Shown here piece by piece: positions 54,205 to 64,000 of a stretch of DNA of 64,000 nt. The DNA comes from Rhizobiales bacterium CCH3-A5 (GTDB lineage: Bacteria; Pseudomonadota; Alphaproteobacteria; Rhizobiales; Beijerinckiaceae): the NCBI GenBank assembly GCA_001556025.1, contig LSIB01000122.1, positions 53,623-117,622 of the forward strand, read 5' to 3'. Numbering within the stretch: the first letter of the stretch is position 1; the number at the start of each line of letters is the position of its first letter. Made by a program: the position numbers and the translations under genes. Under the pieces are notes generated by a model, which had not been told where the DNA came from, did not search any database, and was given only the letters and a program-made list of their open reading frames with translations.

Positions 54205-54290
54205 CGTCATTGCGAGCGCAGCGAAGCAATCCAGCTTCGCTGCGCTTCCGCTCTCTGGATTGCTTCGTCGCTGCGCTCCTCGCAATGACG
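54205..54290. repeat. Palindromic repeat inside the atp operon (atpA-atpG)
   Basis: Left arm CGTCATTGCGAGCGCAGCG continues AAGCAATCCAG; the right arm (54255-54290) is its reverse complement with six extra bases. The GTCATTGCGAG/CAATCCAG palindrome type is widespread between alphaproteobacterial genes. A diverged copy is at 57612. Its right end lies just ahead of the atpG ribosome binding site. Confidence 0.9.
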
Positions 54291-54307
54291 GGTAGGGGAC
54301 AGACCGA

Positions 54308-55177
54308 ATGCCTTCATTGAAGGACCTTAGGAACCGCATCGCCTCCGTGAAGGCGACGCAGAAGATCACCAAGGCCATGCAGATGGTCGCGGCGGCGAAG
54401 CTGCGCCGGGCGCAAGCGGCGGCCGAGGCGGCGCGCCCCTATGCCGAGCGCATGGAGACGGTTCTGGCCAATCTGGCGTCCGGCGTCTCCCGGTCGAGCG
54501 CGCCGCGCCTGATCGCCGGCACCGGCTCCGACAAGGTGCATCTTCTCGTCGTCTGCACCGCCGAGCGCGGCCTGTGCGGCGCGTTCAACTCCTCGATCGC
54601 GCGTCTGGCGCGCGACAAGGCGAATGCGCTCAAGGCCGAAGGTAAGACGGTCAAGATCATCTGCGTCGGCAAGAAGGGCTACGACCTTCTCAAGCGCCAG
54701 TTCGAGAAGGACATCATCGAACTGATCGACCTGCGCGCCTTCAAGCAGGTCGGTTTCGCCAATGCCGAGACGATCGCGCAGAACATCCTCGCCCGGTTCA
54801 ATGCCGGCGAGTTCGATGTCGCGACTCTGTTCTTCTCCAAGTTCAAGTCGGTGATCTCGCAGATCCCGACGGCCCAGCGCGTCATTCCGGCCGAGATCCC
54901 GGCCGGCACCACCACGAGCGACGCGGTCTACGACTACGAGCCCGACGAAGGCGAGATCCTGGAGACGCTGCTGCCGCGCAACCTCACTGTGCAGGTGCTG
55001 CGGGCGATCCTGGAGAACGCGGCCTCCGAGCAGGGTGCGCGGATGTCGGCGATGGATTCGGCTACGCGCAACGCCGGCGAGATGATCAAGAAGCAGACGC
55101 AGCTCTACAACCGCTCGCGCCAGGCGATGATCACCAAGGAACTGATCGAGATCATCTCCGGCGCGGAAGCGCTCTAA
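54308..55177 (+). CDS. atpG: F1 ATP synthase gamma subunit
   Basis: 289 residues. Central rotor shaft. The N-terminal [34 protein letters not shown] and C-terminal [46 protein letters not shown] helices form the coiled coil; [14 protein letters not shown] lies in the Rossmann-like middle. AGGGGAC upstream is its ribosome binding site. Confidence 0.97.
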   Translation: MPSLKDLRNRIASVKATQKITKAMQMVAAAKLRRAQAAAEAARPYAERMETVLANLASGVSRSSAPRLIAGTGSDKVHLLVVCTAERGLCGAFNSSIARLARDKANALKAEGKTVKIICVGKKGYDLLKRQFEKDIIELIDLRAFKQVGFANAETIAQNILARFNAGEFDVATLFFSKFKSVISQIPTAQRVIPAEIPAGTTTSDAVYDYEPDEGEILETLLPRNLTVQVLRAILENAASEQGARMSAMDSATRNAGEMIKKQTQLYNRSRQAMITKELIEIISGAEAL

Positions 55178-55220
55178 CGATTTGAACGAGGCCGGCTCGT
55201 CCGGCTGCCAGACACGCTGA

Positions 55221-56708
<1,488 letters not shown>

Positions 56709-56737
56709 TCCGGCCGTAACGCGCGGAAAGAGAGCCG

Positions 56738-57151
56738 ATGGCCACCTTCAAGTTCGAACTCGTCTCGCCCGAGCGCATCCTGTTCTCGGGCGAGGTCGTC
56801 AGCGTCATCATCCCGTCCGTGGAGGGCGAGATGACCGTGCTCGCCGGCCATGCGCCTCTGGTGGCGACGCTGAAGGCTGGCATCGTCTTCGCGCAGACGG
56901 ACGCCGGCAACGGCAAGGAGTTCTTCGTCAATGGCGGGCTGGTCGAAATCAACCAGGCCTCGACAACGATCCTGGCCGAACAGGGCCGCTTCATCGAAGA
57001 CGTCGACGCGGCCGTGCTCGACGCCGAAATCCTGACTGCCGAGACCCGCCTCGCCGGCACGTCGGACGAGGCCGAGCAGAAGCGCCTGCATGACGTGCTG
57101 GTGCAGCTGCGCGAGTTCAAGGGCGTGTTCGAGCAGCGCAAGGCCGCGTGA
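56738..57151 (+). CDS. atpC: F1 ATP synthase epsilon subunit
   Basis: 137 residues. N-terminal beta sandwich (FKFELVSPERILFSGEVVSVIIPSVEGEMTVLAGHAPLV) and a C-terminal helical hairpin (about 88-137) that can inhibit F1 rotation. AAAGAGAGCC precedes the ATG. Last gene of atpHAGDC; an intrinsic terminator follows after 25 bases. Fo genes are not in the window. Confidence 0.95.
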   Translation: MATFKFELVSPERILFSGEVVSVIIPSVEGEMTVLAGHAPLVATLKAGIVFAQTDAGNGKEFFVNGGLVEINQASTTILAEQGRFIEDVDAAVLDAEILTAETRLAGTSDEAEQKRLHDVLVQLREFKGVFEQRKAA

Positions 57152-57176
57152 GCCTCCCGCCATGTTGGATTTTCGA

Positions 57177-57200
57177 AGGGCCGCGCGAGCGGCCCTTTTT
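57177..57200 (+). terminator. Intrinsic terminator of the atp operon
   Basis: AGGGCCGC, loop GCGA, GCGGCCCT followed by TTTT: a perfect 8-bp GC-rich stem with a T-run. It lies between atpC and the convergent VOC gene. Confidence 0.93.
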
Positions 57201-57580
57201 CATCCGTAACTGATGAACTCCATCAGCGAGCCGTCCGGATCGCGGAAATAGACGCTGGTTCCCTTGCCGCCGACGCCGAAGCGCTGGACGGGTCCAAGTT
57301 CGATGGCGACGCCGACCTTGGCCAGATGCGCAATCGCGCCGTCGATCGGGCCTTGCCATGTGAAGCAGAGGTCGCTGCCGCCGGGCGGGACTGGCAAGCG
57401 TGCGACCGCCGCGGGCTTGACGCCCGGCCCGTGGCAATTCAGTTGGGCCGCACCGATTCGGTAGACGAAGCCCGCGCCGTTGGGCACCACCTCGGCGCCG
57501 ATCACGTCGCGATAGAAGGCGTTGGAGCGCTCCCAGTCCGAGACGTGGATGACGCAATGGTCGAAGGTGACGAGGCTCAT
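57200..57580 (-). CDS. VOC family (glyoxalase/bleomycin resistance-like) protein
   Basis: 126 residues, one vicinal-oxygen-chelate module pair: FDHCVIHVSDWERSNAFYRDVIGAEVV at the start and GTSVYFRDPDGSLMEFISYG at the end, carrying the likely metal His/Glu residues. Members include glyoxalase I, dioxygenases and fosfomycin or bleomycin resistance proteins; nothing nearby indicates which. The stop touches the T-run of the atp terminator, so the two genes converge tightly. Confidence 0.85.
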   Translation of the reverse strand: MSLVTFDHCVIHVSDWERSNAFYRDVIGAEVVPNGAGFVYRIGAAQLNCHGPGVKPAAVARLPVPPGGSDLCFTWQGPIDGAIAHLAKVGVAIELGPVQRFGVGGKGTSVYFRDPDGSLMEFISYG

Positions 57581-57611
57581 GCAAGGCTCCGCATGTTCTG
57601 GGCCACCATTA

Positions 57612-57686
57612 CGTCATTGGGAGCGCAGCGACGCAATCCAGCGTCTCGCGCAAGCTCTGAGTTGCTTTGCTGCGCTCGCAATCACG
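57612..57686. repeat. Diverged copy of the GTCATTGCGAG palindromic repeat
   Basis: CGTCATTGGGAGCGCAGCG at the left and CTGCGCTCGCAATCACG at the right resemble the element at 54205, with a degenerate centre. It sits downstream of putA. Confidence 0.7.
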
Positions 57687-57690
57687 ACAA

Positions 57691-60600
57691 TCACTCCCCC
57701 ATCGCGATCAGGCTGGCATTGCCGCCCGCTGCTGCCGTGTTCACCGTCACCGTCTGCTCGGTGGAAAAGCGCATCAGGTAGTGCGGGCCGCCTGCCTTGG
57801 GGCCGGTGCCGGAGAGACCGTGCCCCCCGAAGGGCTGCACGCCCACCACCGCGCCGATGATGTTGCGGTTGACATAGATGTTGCCGGTCGAGAGCCGGCT
57901 CGTGACCTCCTCGACCGTGGTCTCGATGCGCGAATGCACGCCGAGCGTCAGGCCGTAGCCTGTCGCCTCGATCGCCTCGATGACCTTGTCGAGCTGGCCC
58001 GATTTCCAACGGACCACATGCAGGATCGGGCCGAAATGCTCCTGGCTCAGCTCGCTGACGCTCTTCAGCGAGATGATGTGCGGGCTGACATAGGTTCCGT
58101 CCGAAGCCGGAGCTTGGCCCGCAAAACTCACCCGGCCGAGCTTGCGCATCGCCGAGATGTGGCCGTCCAGCCGCGCCTTGGCGGCGGCGTCGATCACCGG
58201 GCCGATATGGGTCTCGATCGCGCGCGGATCGCCGATGGTCAGTTCGCGCGCCGCGCCTTCGATCATCTCGATCATTTTGTCGGCGACGTCGTCCTGAACC
58301 ACGAGCAGGCGCAGCGCCGAGCAGCGCTGGCCGGCCGAGCGGAAGGCCGACATCACGACATCGTCGGCGACCTGCTCGGGCAATGCGGTCGCGTCGACGA
58401 TCATGGCGTTGAGGCCGCCGGTCTCGGCGATGAGCGGGACGATGGGGCCATCCTTGGCGGCGAGAGCGCGGTTGATGGCGCGCGCCGTCCCGGTCGAGCC
58501 CGTGAAGGCGACGCCGGCAACGGCCGGGTGAGCGACCAGCGCCGCGCCCAGTGCCCCGTCGCCTGGGACGAGATGCAGCGCCGAGGCAGGAATCCCGGCC
58601 TCGTGCAGCAGGCGCACCGTCACGGCTGCGATCAGCGGCGTCTGCGGCGCCGGCTTGGCGACGACGCTGTTGCCCGTCACCAGCGCGGCTGCGATCTGCC
58701 CCGCAAAAATCGCGAGCGGAAAATTCCAAGGCGCGATGCACAGGAACGGCCCGCGCCCGCGGAGGATCAGGTGGTTCTCCTCGCCGGTCGGGCCGGGCAG
58801 GGCGGTCGGCGCGGCGAATTTCGCTTCGGCCTCGGCGGCGTAATAGCGGCAGAAATCGACAGCCTCGCGCAGTTCGGCGATGGCATCGTCGAGCGTCTTG
58901 CCGGCTTCGGCCTGAAGCAGCGCCAGCAGCAGGCCACGCCTTGCCTCCATCAGGTCGGCGGCCTTGCGCAGGGCTGCGGCGCGGGTGCGTGCGGGTGTGC
59001 CGTTCCAGGCCGCGAAGCCGGCCTTCGCCGCCTTCATGGCGCGGTCGGCGAGCGCGGCATCCGCCTCGGCGACCGTGCCGATCGGCTTGCCGTCGATCGG
59101 GGAGAAGACCGGCCGCTGCGCGCCGCCGGCCGGCTTGCCGTCGATAATGGCGCTCGCATCTGGAAAGGGCTTCGCGGCCGCGGCGGCGACCTCCGCGAGC
59201 AGGGCTTCCAAACTCGCGGCGTGCCCGAGTTCGACGCCGGTCGAGTTTTTCCGCGACGGGCCGAAGAGATCGGCCGGGAGCGGGATGCGGCGATGCCGGG
59301 CCGCGCCGGCATGGCCGATCGAGTCGGCCGGCGGAACCAGCAGTTCGGCCACGGGCACATCGGGATCGCCCGAGACGCTGACGAAAGAGGAGTTCGCGCC
59401 GTTCTCCAGCAGGCGGCGGACGAGATAGGCGAGCAGGTCCTGATGCCCGCCGACGGGAGCGTAGGTGCGGCAGGCATAGCCCGCCCTGTCGGCCAGCAGC
59501 CGCTCATAGAGCGCCTCGCCCATGCCGTGCAGGCGCTGGAACTCAAAGTTTTCCGCATCGCCGGCCATTTCGGCGACGGTGGCGACCGTCAGCGCGTTAT
59601 GCGTGGCGAATTGCGGGATGATGCGCGGCCGTAAGCGCAGAAGCTGCGCGGCGCAGGCCTCGTAGTTGAGGTCTGTCATCGCCTTGCGGGTGAAGACCGG
59701 GTAGTCGGGCAGGCCGCGCTCCTGGGCGCGCTTCAGCTCTGTGTCCCAATAGGCGCCCTTGACAAGGCGGACCATCAGGCGGCGGTCATGCTGCTGCGCC
59801 AACGCCGCGATCTGGTCGATCACGGCCGAGGCGCGCTTCTGATAGGCCTGGATGGCGAGGCCGAAGCCGTCCCAGCCGGCGAGGCTGTCGTCGGCCATCA
59901 CGGCGGCAATGACGTCGAGCGAGAGTTCGAGCCGGTCGGCCTCCTCTGCATCGACGGTGAAGTTGAGGTCGTAGCGCTTCGCCTGCTGCGCGAGCGCGAC
60001 GACCTTCGGCGTCAACTCGGACAAAACGCGCTCGCGGTTCGTCGCCTCGTAGCGCGGATGCAGCGCCGAGAGTTTTACGGAAATGCCTGGCCGGTTCGGC
60101 AGGGGCTCGTTACCGGCGGATGCTCCGATGGCGTCGATCGCGGCTGAGTAGGAGGCGAGGTAGCGGTCGGCGTCGGCTTGCGTGCGTGCGCCTTCGCCCA
60201 GCATGTCGAAGGAGTAGCGGTAGAGTTTGCCACTCTTCGAGCCGGCGCGCTTCAACGCCTCCTCGATCGTTTGGCCGAGCACGAAATGGCTGCCCATGAC
60301 GCGCATCGCCTGCCGGGTTGCGGTGCGCACGGTCGGCACGCCGAGGCGCTTCGCGAGGCTGCCGATGATGCCGGTCGGGGTCTCGCCGGGCTGGATGACG
60401 CGGGCGGTGATGCCGAGCGCCCAGGCCGAGGCCGAGACGAGGAAGGCGTCGGACTTGGACTCATGATGGGCGAAATCGCCCTGGCCGAGCTTGTCCTCGA
60501 TCAGCCGGTCGGCGGTGGCTGCGTCCGGCACGCGCAGCAGCGCCTCGGCCAGCACCATCAGCGCCAGCCCCTCCTTGGTCGAAAGCGAATACTCGCGCAG

Positions 60601-60810
60601 CAATTCCTCGATGCCGCCGAGGCCGACCTTGCGGGTGCGGATCGCCTCGATCAGCGAGGTCGCGCGTGCGTCGATGCGGGCCTTGGCGGCCAGATCACGT
60701 TTGGCGCTGCCCAGCAGGCGAGACGCGATCGCGCCATCATCCTCGGCATAGGGCGGGCGGAAGGGCGGAACCGGCGTGGCTTTGACGAGGCGCGGGGCGG
60801 GGGCGGTCAT
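57691..60810 (-). CDS. putA: Bifunctional proline dehydrogenase / P5C dehydrogenase (minimal PutA)
   Basis: 1039 residues. It oxidises proline to glutamate in two steps. An N-terminal helical arm is followed by the FAD barrel (about 150-490, with RPGISVKLSALHPRYE, LVKGAYWDTELKRAQ and FATHNA), then the aldehyde dehydrogenase half with PWNFPLAIFAGQ (694-705), Glu796 (AETGG) and nucleophile Cys830 (SAGQRCSA). No ribbon-helix-helix DNA-binding domain precedes the catalytic part, unlike E. coli PutA, so it cannot regulate its own gene. ATG 60810 has GGAG upstream. The divergent Lrp-type gene presumably provides control. Confidence 0.95.
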   Translation of the reverse strand: MTAPAPRLVKATPVPPFRPPYAEDDGAIASRLLGSAKRDLAAKARIDARATSLIEAIRTRKVGLGGIEELLREYSLSTKEGLALMVLAEALLRVPDAATADRLIEDKLGQGDFAHHESKSDAFLVSASAWALGITARVIQPGETPTGIIGSLAKRLGVPTVRTATRQAMRVMGSHFVLGQTIEEALKRAGSKSGKLYRYSFDMLGEGARTQADADRYLASYSAAIDAIGASAGNEPLPNRPGISVKLSALHPRYEATNRERVLSELTPKVVALAQQAKRYDLNFTVDAEEADRLELSLDVIAAVMADDSLAGWDGFGLAIQAYQKRASAVIDQIAALAQQHDRRLMVRLVKGAYWDTELKRAQERGLPDYPVFTRKAMTDLNYEACAAQLLRLRPRIIPQFATHNALTVATVAEMAGDAENFEFQRLHGMGEALYERLLADRAGYACRTYAPVGGHQDLLAYLVRRLLENGANSSFVSVSGDPDVPVAELLVPPADSIGHAGAARHRRIPLPADLFGPSRKNSTGVELGHAASLEALLAEVAAAAAKPFPDASAIIDGKPAGGAQRPVFSPIDGKPIGTVAEADAALADRAMKAAKAGFAAWNGTPARTRAAALRKAADLMEARRGLLLALLQAEAGKTLDDAIAELREAVDFCRYYAAEAEAKFAAPTALPGPTGEENHLILRGRGPFLCIAPWNFPLAIFAGQIAAALVTGNSVVAKPAPQTPLIAAVTVRLLHEAGIPASALHLVPGDGALGAALVAHPAVAGVAFTGSTGTARAINRALAAKDGPIVPLIAETGGLNAMIVDATALPEQVADDVVMSAFRSAGQRCSALRLLVVQDDVADKMIEMIEGAARELTIGDPRAIETHIGPVIDAAAKARLDGHISAMRKLGRVSFAGQAPASDGTYVSPHIISLKSVSELSQEHFGPILHVVRWKSGQLDKVIEAIEATGYGLTLGVHSRIETTVEEVTSRLSTGNIYVNRNIIGAVVGVQPFGGHGLSGTGPKAGGPHYLMRFSTEQTVTVNTAAAGGNASLIAMGE

Positions 60811-60849
60811 GGCGACGGCTCCGGAATGGACGGTGTCGGGATGATCTGA

Positions 60850-60944
60850 AGCATCAGGCTTCCAAAGCCGCATATCAATTGGATATTTTGAAGAAAATGC
60901 CGTATGAAATCTCCCAAGATATCATTTTCGCAAAGAATTATCCC
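60850..60944. promoter_or_regulatory. AT-rich putA / Lrp-regulator control region
   Basis: This stretch (for example GGATATTTTGAAGAAAATGC and AAGATATCATTTTCGC) is far richer in A and T than its surroundings, the type of DNA bound by Lrp-family proteins. It lies between the putA start and the preferred GTG start of the divergent regulator. Confidence 0.5.
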
Positions 60945-61400
60945 GTGCTTGATCGAACCGACCGCCGCATTCTGTCGCTCCTGCAATCGGATGGCCGGAT
61001 TGCCGGCGTCGAGCTTGCCGAGAAGGTCGGGCTTTCGCCGACGGCCGTCGGGGAGCGCCTGAAGCGGCTGACGCGGGATGGCTTCATCACCGGCTATCGC
61101 GCCACGCTCGATCCGCTCAAGCTCGGCCTGAACTTGCTGGTCTTCGTCGAGGTCTATCTCGACAAGACGACGCCCGACGCGTTCGAACGTTTCGCCGCAG
61201 CGGTGAAGCGCGCTCCCGAGGTGCTGGAGTGCCATATGGTCGCGGGCGGCTTCGACTATCTGGTCAAGACCCGCGTCGCGGACATGAACGCCTATCGCCG
61301 TTTTCTCGGCGAGGTGCTGCTCGCCCTGCCGGCGGTGCGCGAGACGCGCACCTACGCCGTGATGGAAGAGGTCAAGACCGACGGCGCGCTGCCCCTCTAG
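60945..61400 (+). CDS. putR: Lrp/AsnC-family regulator, probable proline-responsive PutR
   Basis: 151 residues from GTG 60945. N-terminal helix-turn-helix LDRTDRRILSLLQSDGRIAGVELAEKVGLSPTAVGERLKRL, then a RAM ligand-binding domain (LLVFVEVYLDKTTPDAFERFAAAV, VLECHMVAGGFDYLVKTRV, ETRTYAVMEEVK), very like Lrp. An ATG at 60897 (or TTG at 60879) would add 16 to 22 residues with AT-rich codons unlike the rest of the gene, so those bases look regulatory. Divergent from putA, it should activate putA in response to proline, as PutR does in Agrobacterium and Rhodobacter. Confidence 0.87.
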   Translation: MLDRTDRRILSLLQSDGRIAGVELAEKVGLSPTAVGERLKRLTRDGFITGYRATLDPLKLGLNLLVFVEVYLDKTTPDAFERFAAAVKRAPEVLECHMVAGGFDYLVKTRVADMNAYRRFLGEVLLALPAVRETRTYAVMEEVKTDGALPL

Positions 61401-61419
61401 GCAGCGCGCCGTCGGCTCG

Positions 61420-62460
61420 TCAGGAGGCGCTGTCGATGGAAGCGGGGCTCGCTTCGGCCTTGTCGCCCAAGACAGACGCGTTGCGCGTCTTCCAGAGCGA
61501 CACCGCGACGCCGCCGAGGATCAGCGCGAGCGTCACGCCGAGCGAGATCGCCGGATCGACCTTCCCGAAAATCTGGTTCCAGAAGATCTTAGCGCCGATG
61601 AAGACGAGCACGAGGGCGAGCGCCGTCTTGAGATGCTCAAAGCGGTGGACCATGGCGGCGAGCGCGAAGTAGAGCGCGCGCAGGCCCAGGATCGCCATGA
61701 TATTGGCCGTGAAGACGATGAACGGGTCCGTGGTGATGGCGAAGATCGCAGGCACGGAATCGACGGCGAAGACGAGATCCGCGACGTTGATGACGACCAA
61801 AGCGAGGAAGAGCGGGGTCGCGTAAAGCAGGGCCTTGCCGGTCGCCGGATCGGGCAGGCGGACGAAGAAGCGCTCGCCATGGAGCGCGTCGGTCACGCGC
61901 ATGCGTGTTTTGAGGAAACGCACCAGCGGGTTCTTTGCGACGTCGGGATCGGCCTCGGGCACGAGCAGCATCTTGACGCCGGTGGCGATCAGGAACGCGC
62001 CGAAAACGTAGAGAATCCAGTCATATTGCTGCAGCAGCGCAGCGCCGACGCCAATCATCAGGCCGCGCAGCACGATCACTGCGAGAATGCCCCAGACCAG
62101 CGCGCGATACTGATAGCGCGGCGGCACGGCGAAGAAGCCGAAGATCAGGGAGATGACGAAGACGTTGTCGATCGACAGCGCCTTCTCGATGAAGAAGCCG
62201 GTGAAATAGGTCACGCCGGCATGGGTGCCATCGGTGGTCTTGAGATGGCCGGCCTCGAAGGCCCACCAGACGGCGACGCCATAGAGACAGGCAAAGCCGA
62301 TATAGAAGGCCGACAGCCTGAGGCTGCGGGCGATGCCGATCTCGCGCTGCCCGCGATTGAGCAGGCCGAGATCGAACGCGAGAAGAAGGAAAACGATGAG
62401 AAGGAAGCCGCTCCACATCCAGAGCGGCTTGCCGAGCCAGTCGGCAAGCAGAATATCCAT
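61420..62460 (-). CDS. TerC family integral membrane protein
   Basis: 346 residues, about nine membrane helices. The TerC/Alx pattern is clear: FFIEKALSIDNVFVISLIFGFF with its membrane Asp (about 99-120), VPPRYQYRALVWGILAVIVLRG, VINVADLVFAVDSVPAIFAITTDPFIVFTANIMAILGLRALYF. Relatives export Mn(II) or give tellurite resistance; no ter operon is present, so a Mn-homeostasis role is more likely. ATG 62460 opens MDILLADWLGKPLWMW. The 291 bases to the next start hold no riboswitch that I can recognise. Confidence 0.92.
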   Translation of the reverse strand: MDILLADWLGKPLWMWSGFLLIVFLLLAFDLGLLNRGQREIGIARSLRLSAFYIGFACLYGVAVWWAFEAGHLKTTDGTHAGVTYFTGFFIEKALSIDNVFVISLIFGFFAVPPRYQYRALVWGILAVIVLRGLMIGVGAALLQQYDWILYVFGAFLIATGVKMLLVPEADPDVAKNPLVRFLKTRMRVTDALHGERFFVRLPDPATGKALLYATPLFLALVVINVADLVFAVDSVPAIFAITTDPFIVFTANIMAILGLRALYFALAAMVHRFEHLKTALALVLVFIGAKIFWNQIFGKVDPAISLGVTLALILGGVAVSLWKTRNASVLGDKAEASPASIDSAS

Positions 62461-62751
62461 GTCCGGGCGCCTTTGGTTGCGTTGACGTCGAAGGCGGTTC
62501 CGACATCGCGGCCGCGTCATCCAGACGCGCGCCACCAGAGGGGCCCGGCACTGCCTGCGCTCGAGATGGGACGCAGAAGCGCCTGTCGCAAGGACAGAAC
62601 TGACGGTCTCGCCAAAAATCTCTGAATCGAACCGCGACCGCCGTTTTGCGGCTTGACCGGCGCTGCCTCTCGGTCAGTGTGAAGCGGCCGCGCGGCACGA
62701 ACCTTGCTCGCGAGACGGCCAATGCATGTCATGTTCGCCAAGGAGACCAAG

Positions 62752-63816
62752 ATGCCCGCGCCGACAAGCCCGACCCTCTTCGGACGCCTGCATCGCCTGA
62801 TCGGACGGCCCGCACTCGTCGCGAGCCTCGTCGCGGCTGGCCTCGCTGCTTTCGCGCCCGCCGCGAGCGCCCAGACCGCTGTGCGCTTCACGCTGGACTG
62901 GCGCTTCGAGGGCCCTGCTGCGCTCTTCCTGATGGCGCAGGAGAAGGGTTATTTCAAAGCCGAAGGGCTCGACGTCACCATCGACACCGGCAACGGCTCG
63001 CGCGAGGCGATCCCGCGCGTCGCGTCCGGCACCTATGATGTCGGCTTCGGCGACGTAAACTCGCTGATCCGCTTCCGCGACGAGAATCCCTCGGTCGATC
63101 TCAAGGCCGTGATGATGGTCTACGACAAGCCGCCCTTCTCGATCGTCGGTCGCAAGAGCCGCGGCGTCACGGCGGATGTGAAGTCCCTCGAGGGCAAGAA
63201 GTTCGGCGCGCCCGCCGCCGACGCGGCCTTCGCGCAATGGCCTATCTTCAAGACGGTCAACAAGCTCGACGACAGCAAGATGCGGCTGGAAAATGTCGGC
63301 TTCCCTGTCCGCGAGCCGATGCTGGCCTCCGGCGAGGTCGATGCCGTCTTCGGCTTCGCCAACTCCTCCTTCATCAATCTCAAATCGCGCGGCGTGCCGG
63401 TCGACGACATCGTCGTCATGCTGATGGCCGATTATGGCGTCGAGCTCTACGGCAACGTCATCATGGTCTCGCCGAAGTTCATGGCCGAGAAGCCCGAGGC
63501 CGTGCGCGGCCTGCTGCGCGCCATCACCAAAAGCGTGAAGGAAACGGTCGCGAATCCCGATCTCGGGGCGCAGCTCGTGATCAAGCGCAATGACGTCGCC
63601 AAGGTCGAGGTCGAGCTTGAGCGCCTCAAGATGACGCTGGAGCAGAACGTCATGACCCCCTGGGTCAAGGCGAACGGTTTTGGCGGCATCGACAAGGCCC
63701 GCTGGGAGCGCGCCGTCGAGCAGATCGGCCTGACCTTCACCTTCAAGGACAAGGCGAAGGCGGGGGATGCCTTCGTCGATACCTTCCTGCCGGCCTCGGC
63801 GGAGCGGGTGTTCTGA
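62752..63816 (+). CDS. ABC transporter substrate-binding protein, NMT1/SsuA/TauA-like
   Basis: 354 residues. A long signal peptide (ends PAASAQTA) is followed by an NMT1-like periplasmic domain: VRFTLDWRFEGPAALFLMAQEKGYFKAEGLDVTIDTGNGSREAIPRVASGTYDVGFGDVNSLI, then SLEGKKFGAPAADAAFAQWPIF. Members bind thiamine precursors, sulfonates, nitrate or taurine. ATG 62752 follows AAGGAGACCAAG, the best site of several in-frame ATGs. The permease and ATPase genes, if any, would lie right of the window. Confidence 0.9.
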   Translation: MPAPTSPTLFGRLHRLIGRPALVASLVAAGLAAFAPAASAQTAVRFTLDWRFEGPAALFLMAQEKGYFKAEGLDVTIDTGNGSREAIPRVASGTYDVGFGDVNSLIRFRDENPSVDLKAVMMVYDKPPFSIVGRKSRGVTADVKSLEGKKFGAPAADAAFAQWPIFKTVNKLDDSKMRLENVGFPVREPMLASGEVDAVFGFANSSFINLKSRGVPVDDIVVMLMADYGVELYGNVIMVSPKFMAEKPEAVRGLLRAITKSVKETVANPDLGAQLVIKRNDVAKVEVELERLKMTLEQNVMTPWVKANGFGGIDKARWERAVEQIGLTFTFKDKAKAGDAFVDTFLPASAERVF

Positions 63817-63838
63817 GACAACGGTTGCCGGACCTGGC

Positions 63839-64000
63839 TCCTCCCTTCCCCCTCGTGGGGAAGGGTCTGGGGATGGGGGGCGACCGACCGGGCGAACGGT
63901 CATCCGCGAGATGCTGGTATCGGCGGTGCAACCGGGAGCCGACCGTCTCGCACTGACTTTCCGCCCCCCACCCCTATCCCCTCCCCACAAGGGGGAGGGG
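63839..64000. repeat. Inverted pair of CCCTCCCC-type repeats at the right edge
   Basis: Left copy 63839-63882 (CTCCTCCCTTCCCCCTCGTG then GGGAAGGG...GGGGGGCG) and right copy 63962-64000 are inverted relative to each other with about 80 bases between. Each also folds on itself. The design parallels the pair at 32914-33066. The right copy may continue beyond the window. Confidence 0.8.

Noticed and set aside
62461..62751. Possible yybP-ykoY manganese riboswitch upstream of the TerC-family gene
   Set aside because: TerC/Alx genes often have one, but reading the 240 bases upstream on the minus strand I find no GGGGAGTAGC-type loop or matching second loop, only a small CTGTC/GACAG hairpin.

Overview
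The window is GC-rich, densely packed bacterial chromosome that reads as an alphaproteobacterium of the Hyphomicrobiales (Rhizobiales), possibly near Bosea; the genus cannot be fixed from the sequence alone. Pointers are the priA-atpHAGDC arrangement with F1 genes separate from Fo genes, a class I lysyl-tRNA synthetase, proline catabolism by a PutA without a DNA-binding domain next to an Lrp-type regulator, many GTG/TTG starts with 1-4 base start/stop overlaps, and palindromic intergenic repeats of several families. No tRNA, rRNA, CRISPR array, insertion sequence or prophage was seen. No gap between genes exceeds 300 bases.

Layout. 1-5.2 kb (-): a very large periplasmic alpha-2-macroglobulin with an intact thioester motif, running off the left edge; divergent from it is a secreted peptidoglycan-binding protein with a degenerate trypsin-like domain (5.4-6.9 kb). 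7.0-10.1 kb (+): a tripartite tricarboxylate transporter tctC-B-A with a terminator-like hairpin after tctC. 10.1-18.5 kb (-): one long transcription unit livK-H-M-G-F, a FabK/nitronate-monooxygenase-like flavoprotein, an enoyl-CoA isomerase-like crotonase, an IclR regulator and a class III CoA-transferase. 18.7-27.1 kb (+), divergent: genes in the order of the Rhodopseudomonas palustris pimFABCD dicarboxylate beta-oxidation operon, followed by an MhpD-like hydratase. Together these two units look like a system that imports and degrades medium-chain dicarboxylic or related acids.

27.2-32.8 kb: DUF808 membrane protein, nitroreductase, class I LysRS, M20 amidohydrolase and an orphan amino-acid-type binding protein. 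33.0-43.1 kb: a hexuronate / unsaturated-uronate catabolic locus: TRAP transporter dctPQM, fructuronate reductase uxuB, kdgF, kduD, kduI and uxaC on the minus strand, with a divergent FCD-GntR regulator and uxuA. A near-palindromic AT-rich operator lies between the two arms. These genes convert glucuronate and 4,5-unsaturated uronates to 2-keto-3-deoxygluconate; KdgK and Eda must lie elsewhere.

43.2-47.9 kb (+): peptide-type ABC binding protein and two permeases without ATPases, followed by an amidase. 48.0-49.6 kb (-): DUF4337 protein and xerC. 49.7-57.2 kb (+): priA and the F1-ATPase operon atpHAGDC, which carries a palindromic repeat between atpA and atpG and ends in a clear intrinsic terminator. 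57.2-61.4 kb: a VOC protein, putA and its divergent Lrp/AsnC regulator. 61.4-64 kb: a TerC-family membrane protein and an NMT1/SsuA-type binding protein. Six solute-binding proteins of six different families occur in 64 kb, which suggests a metabolically versatile soil or rhizosphere organism.
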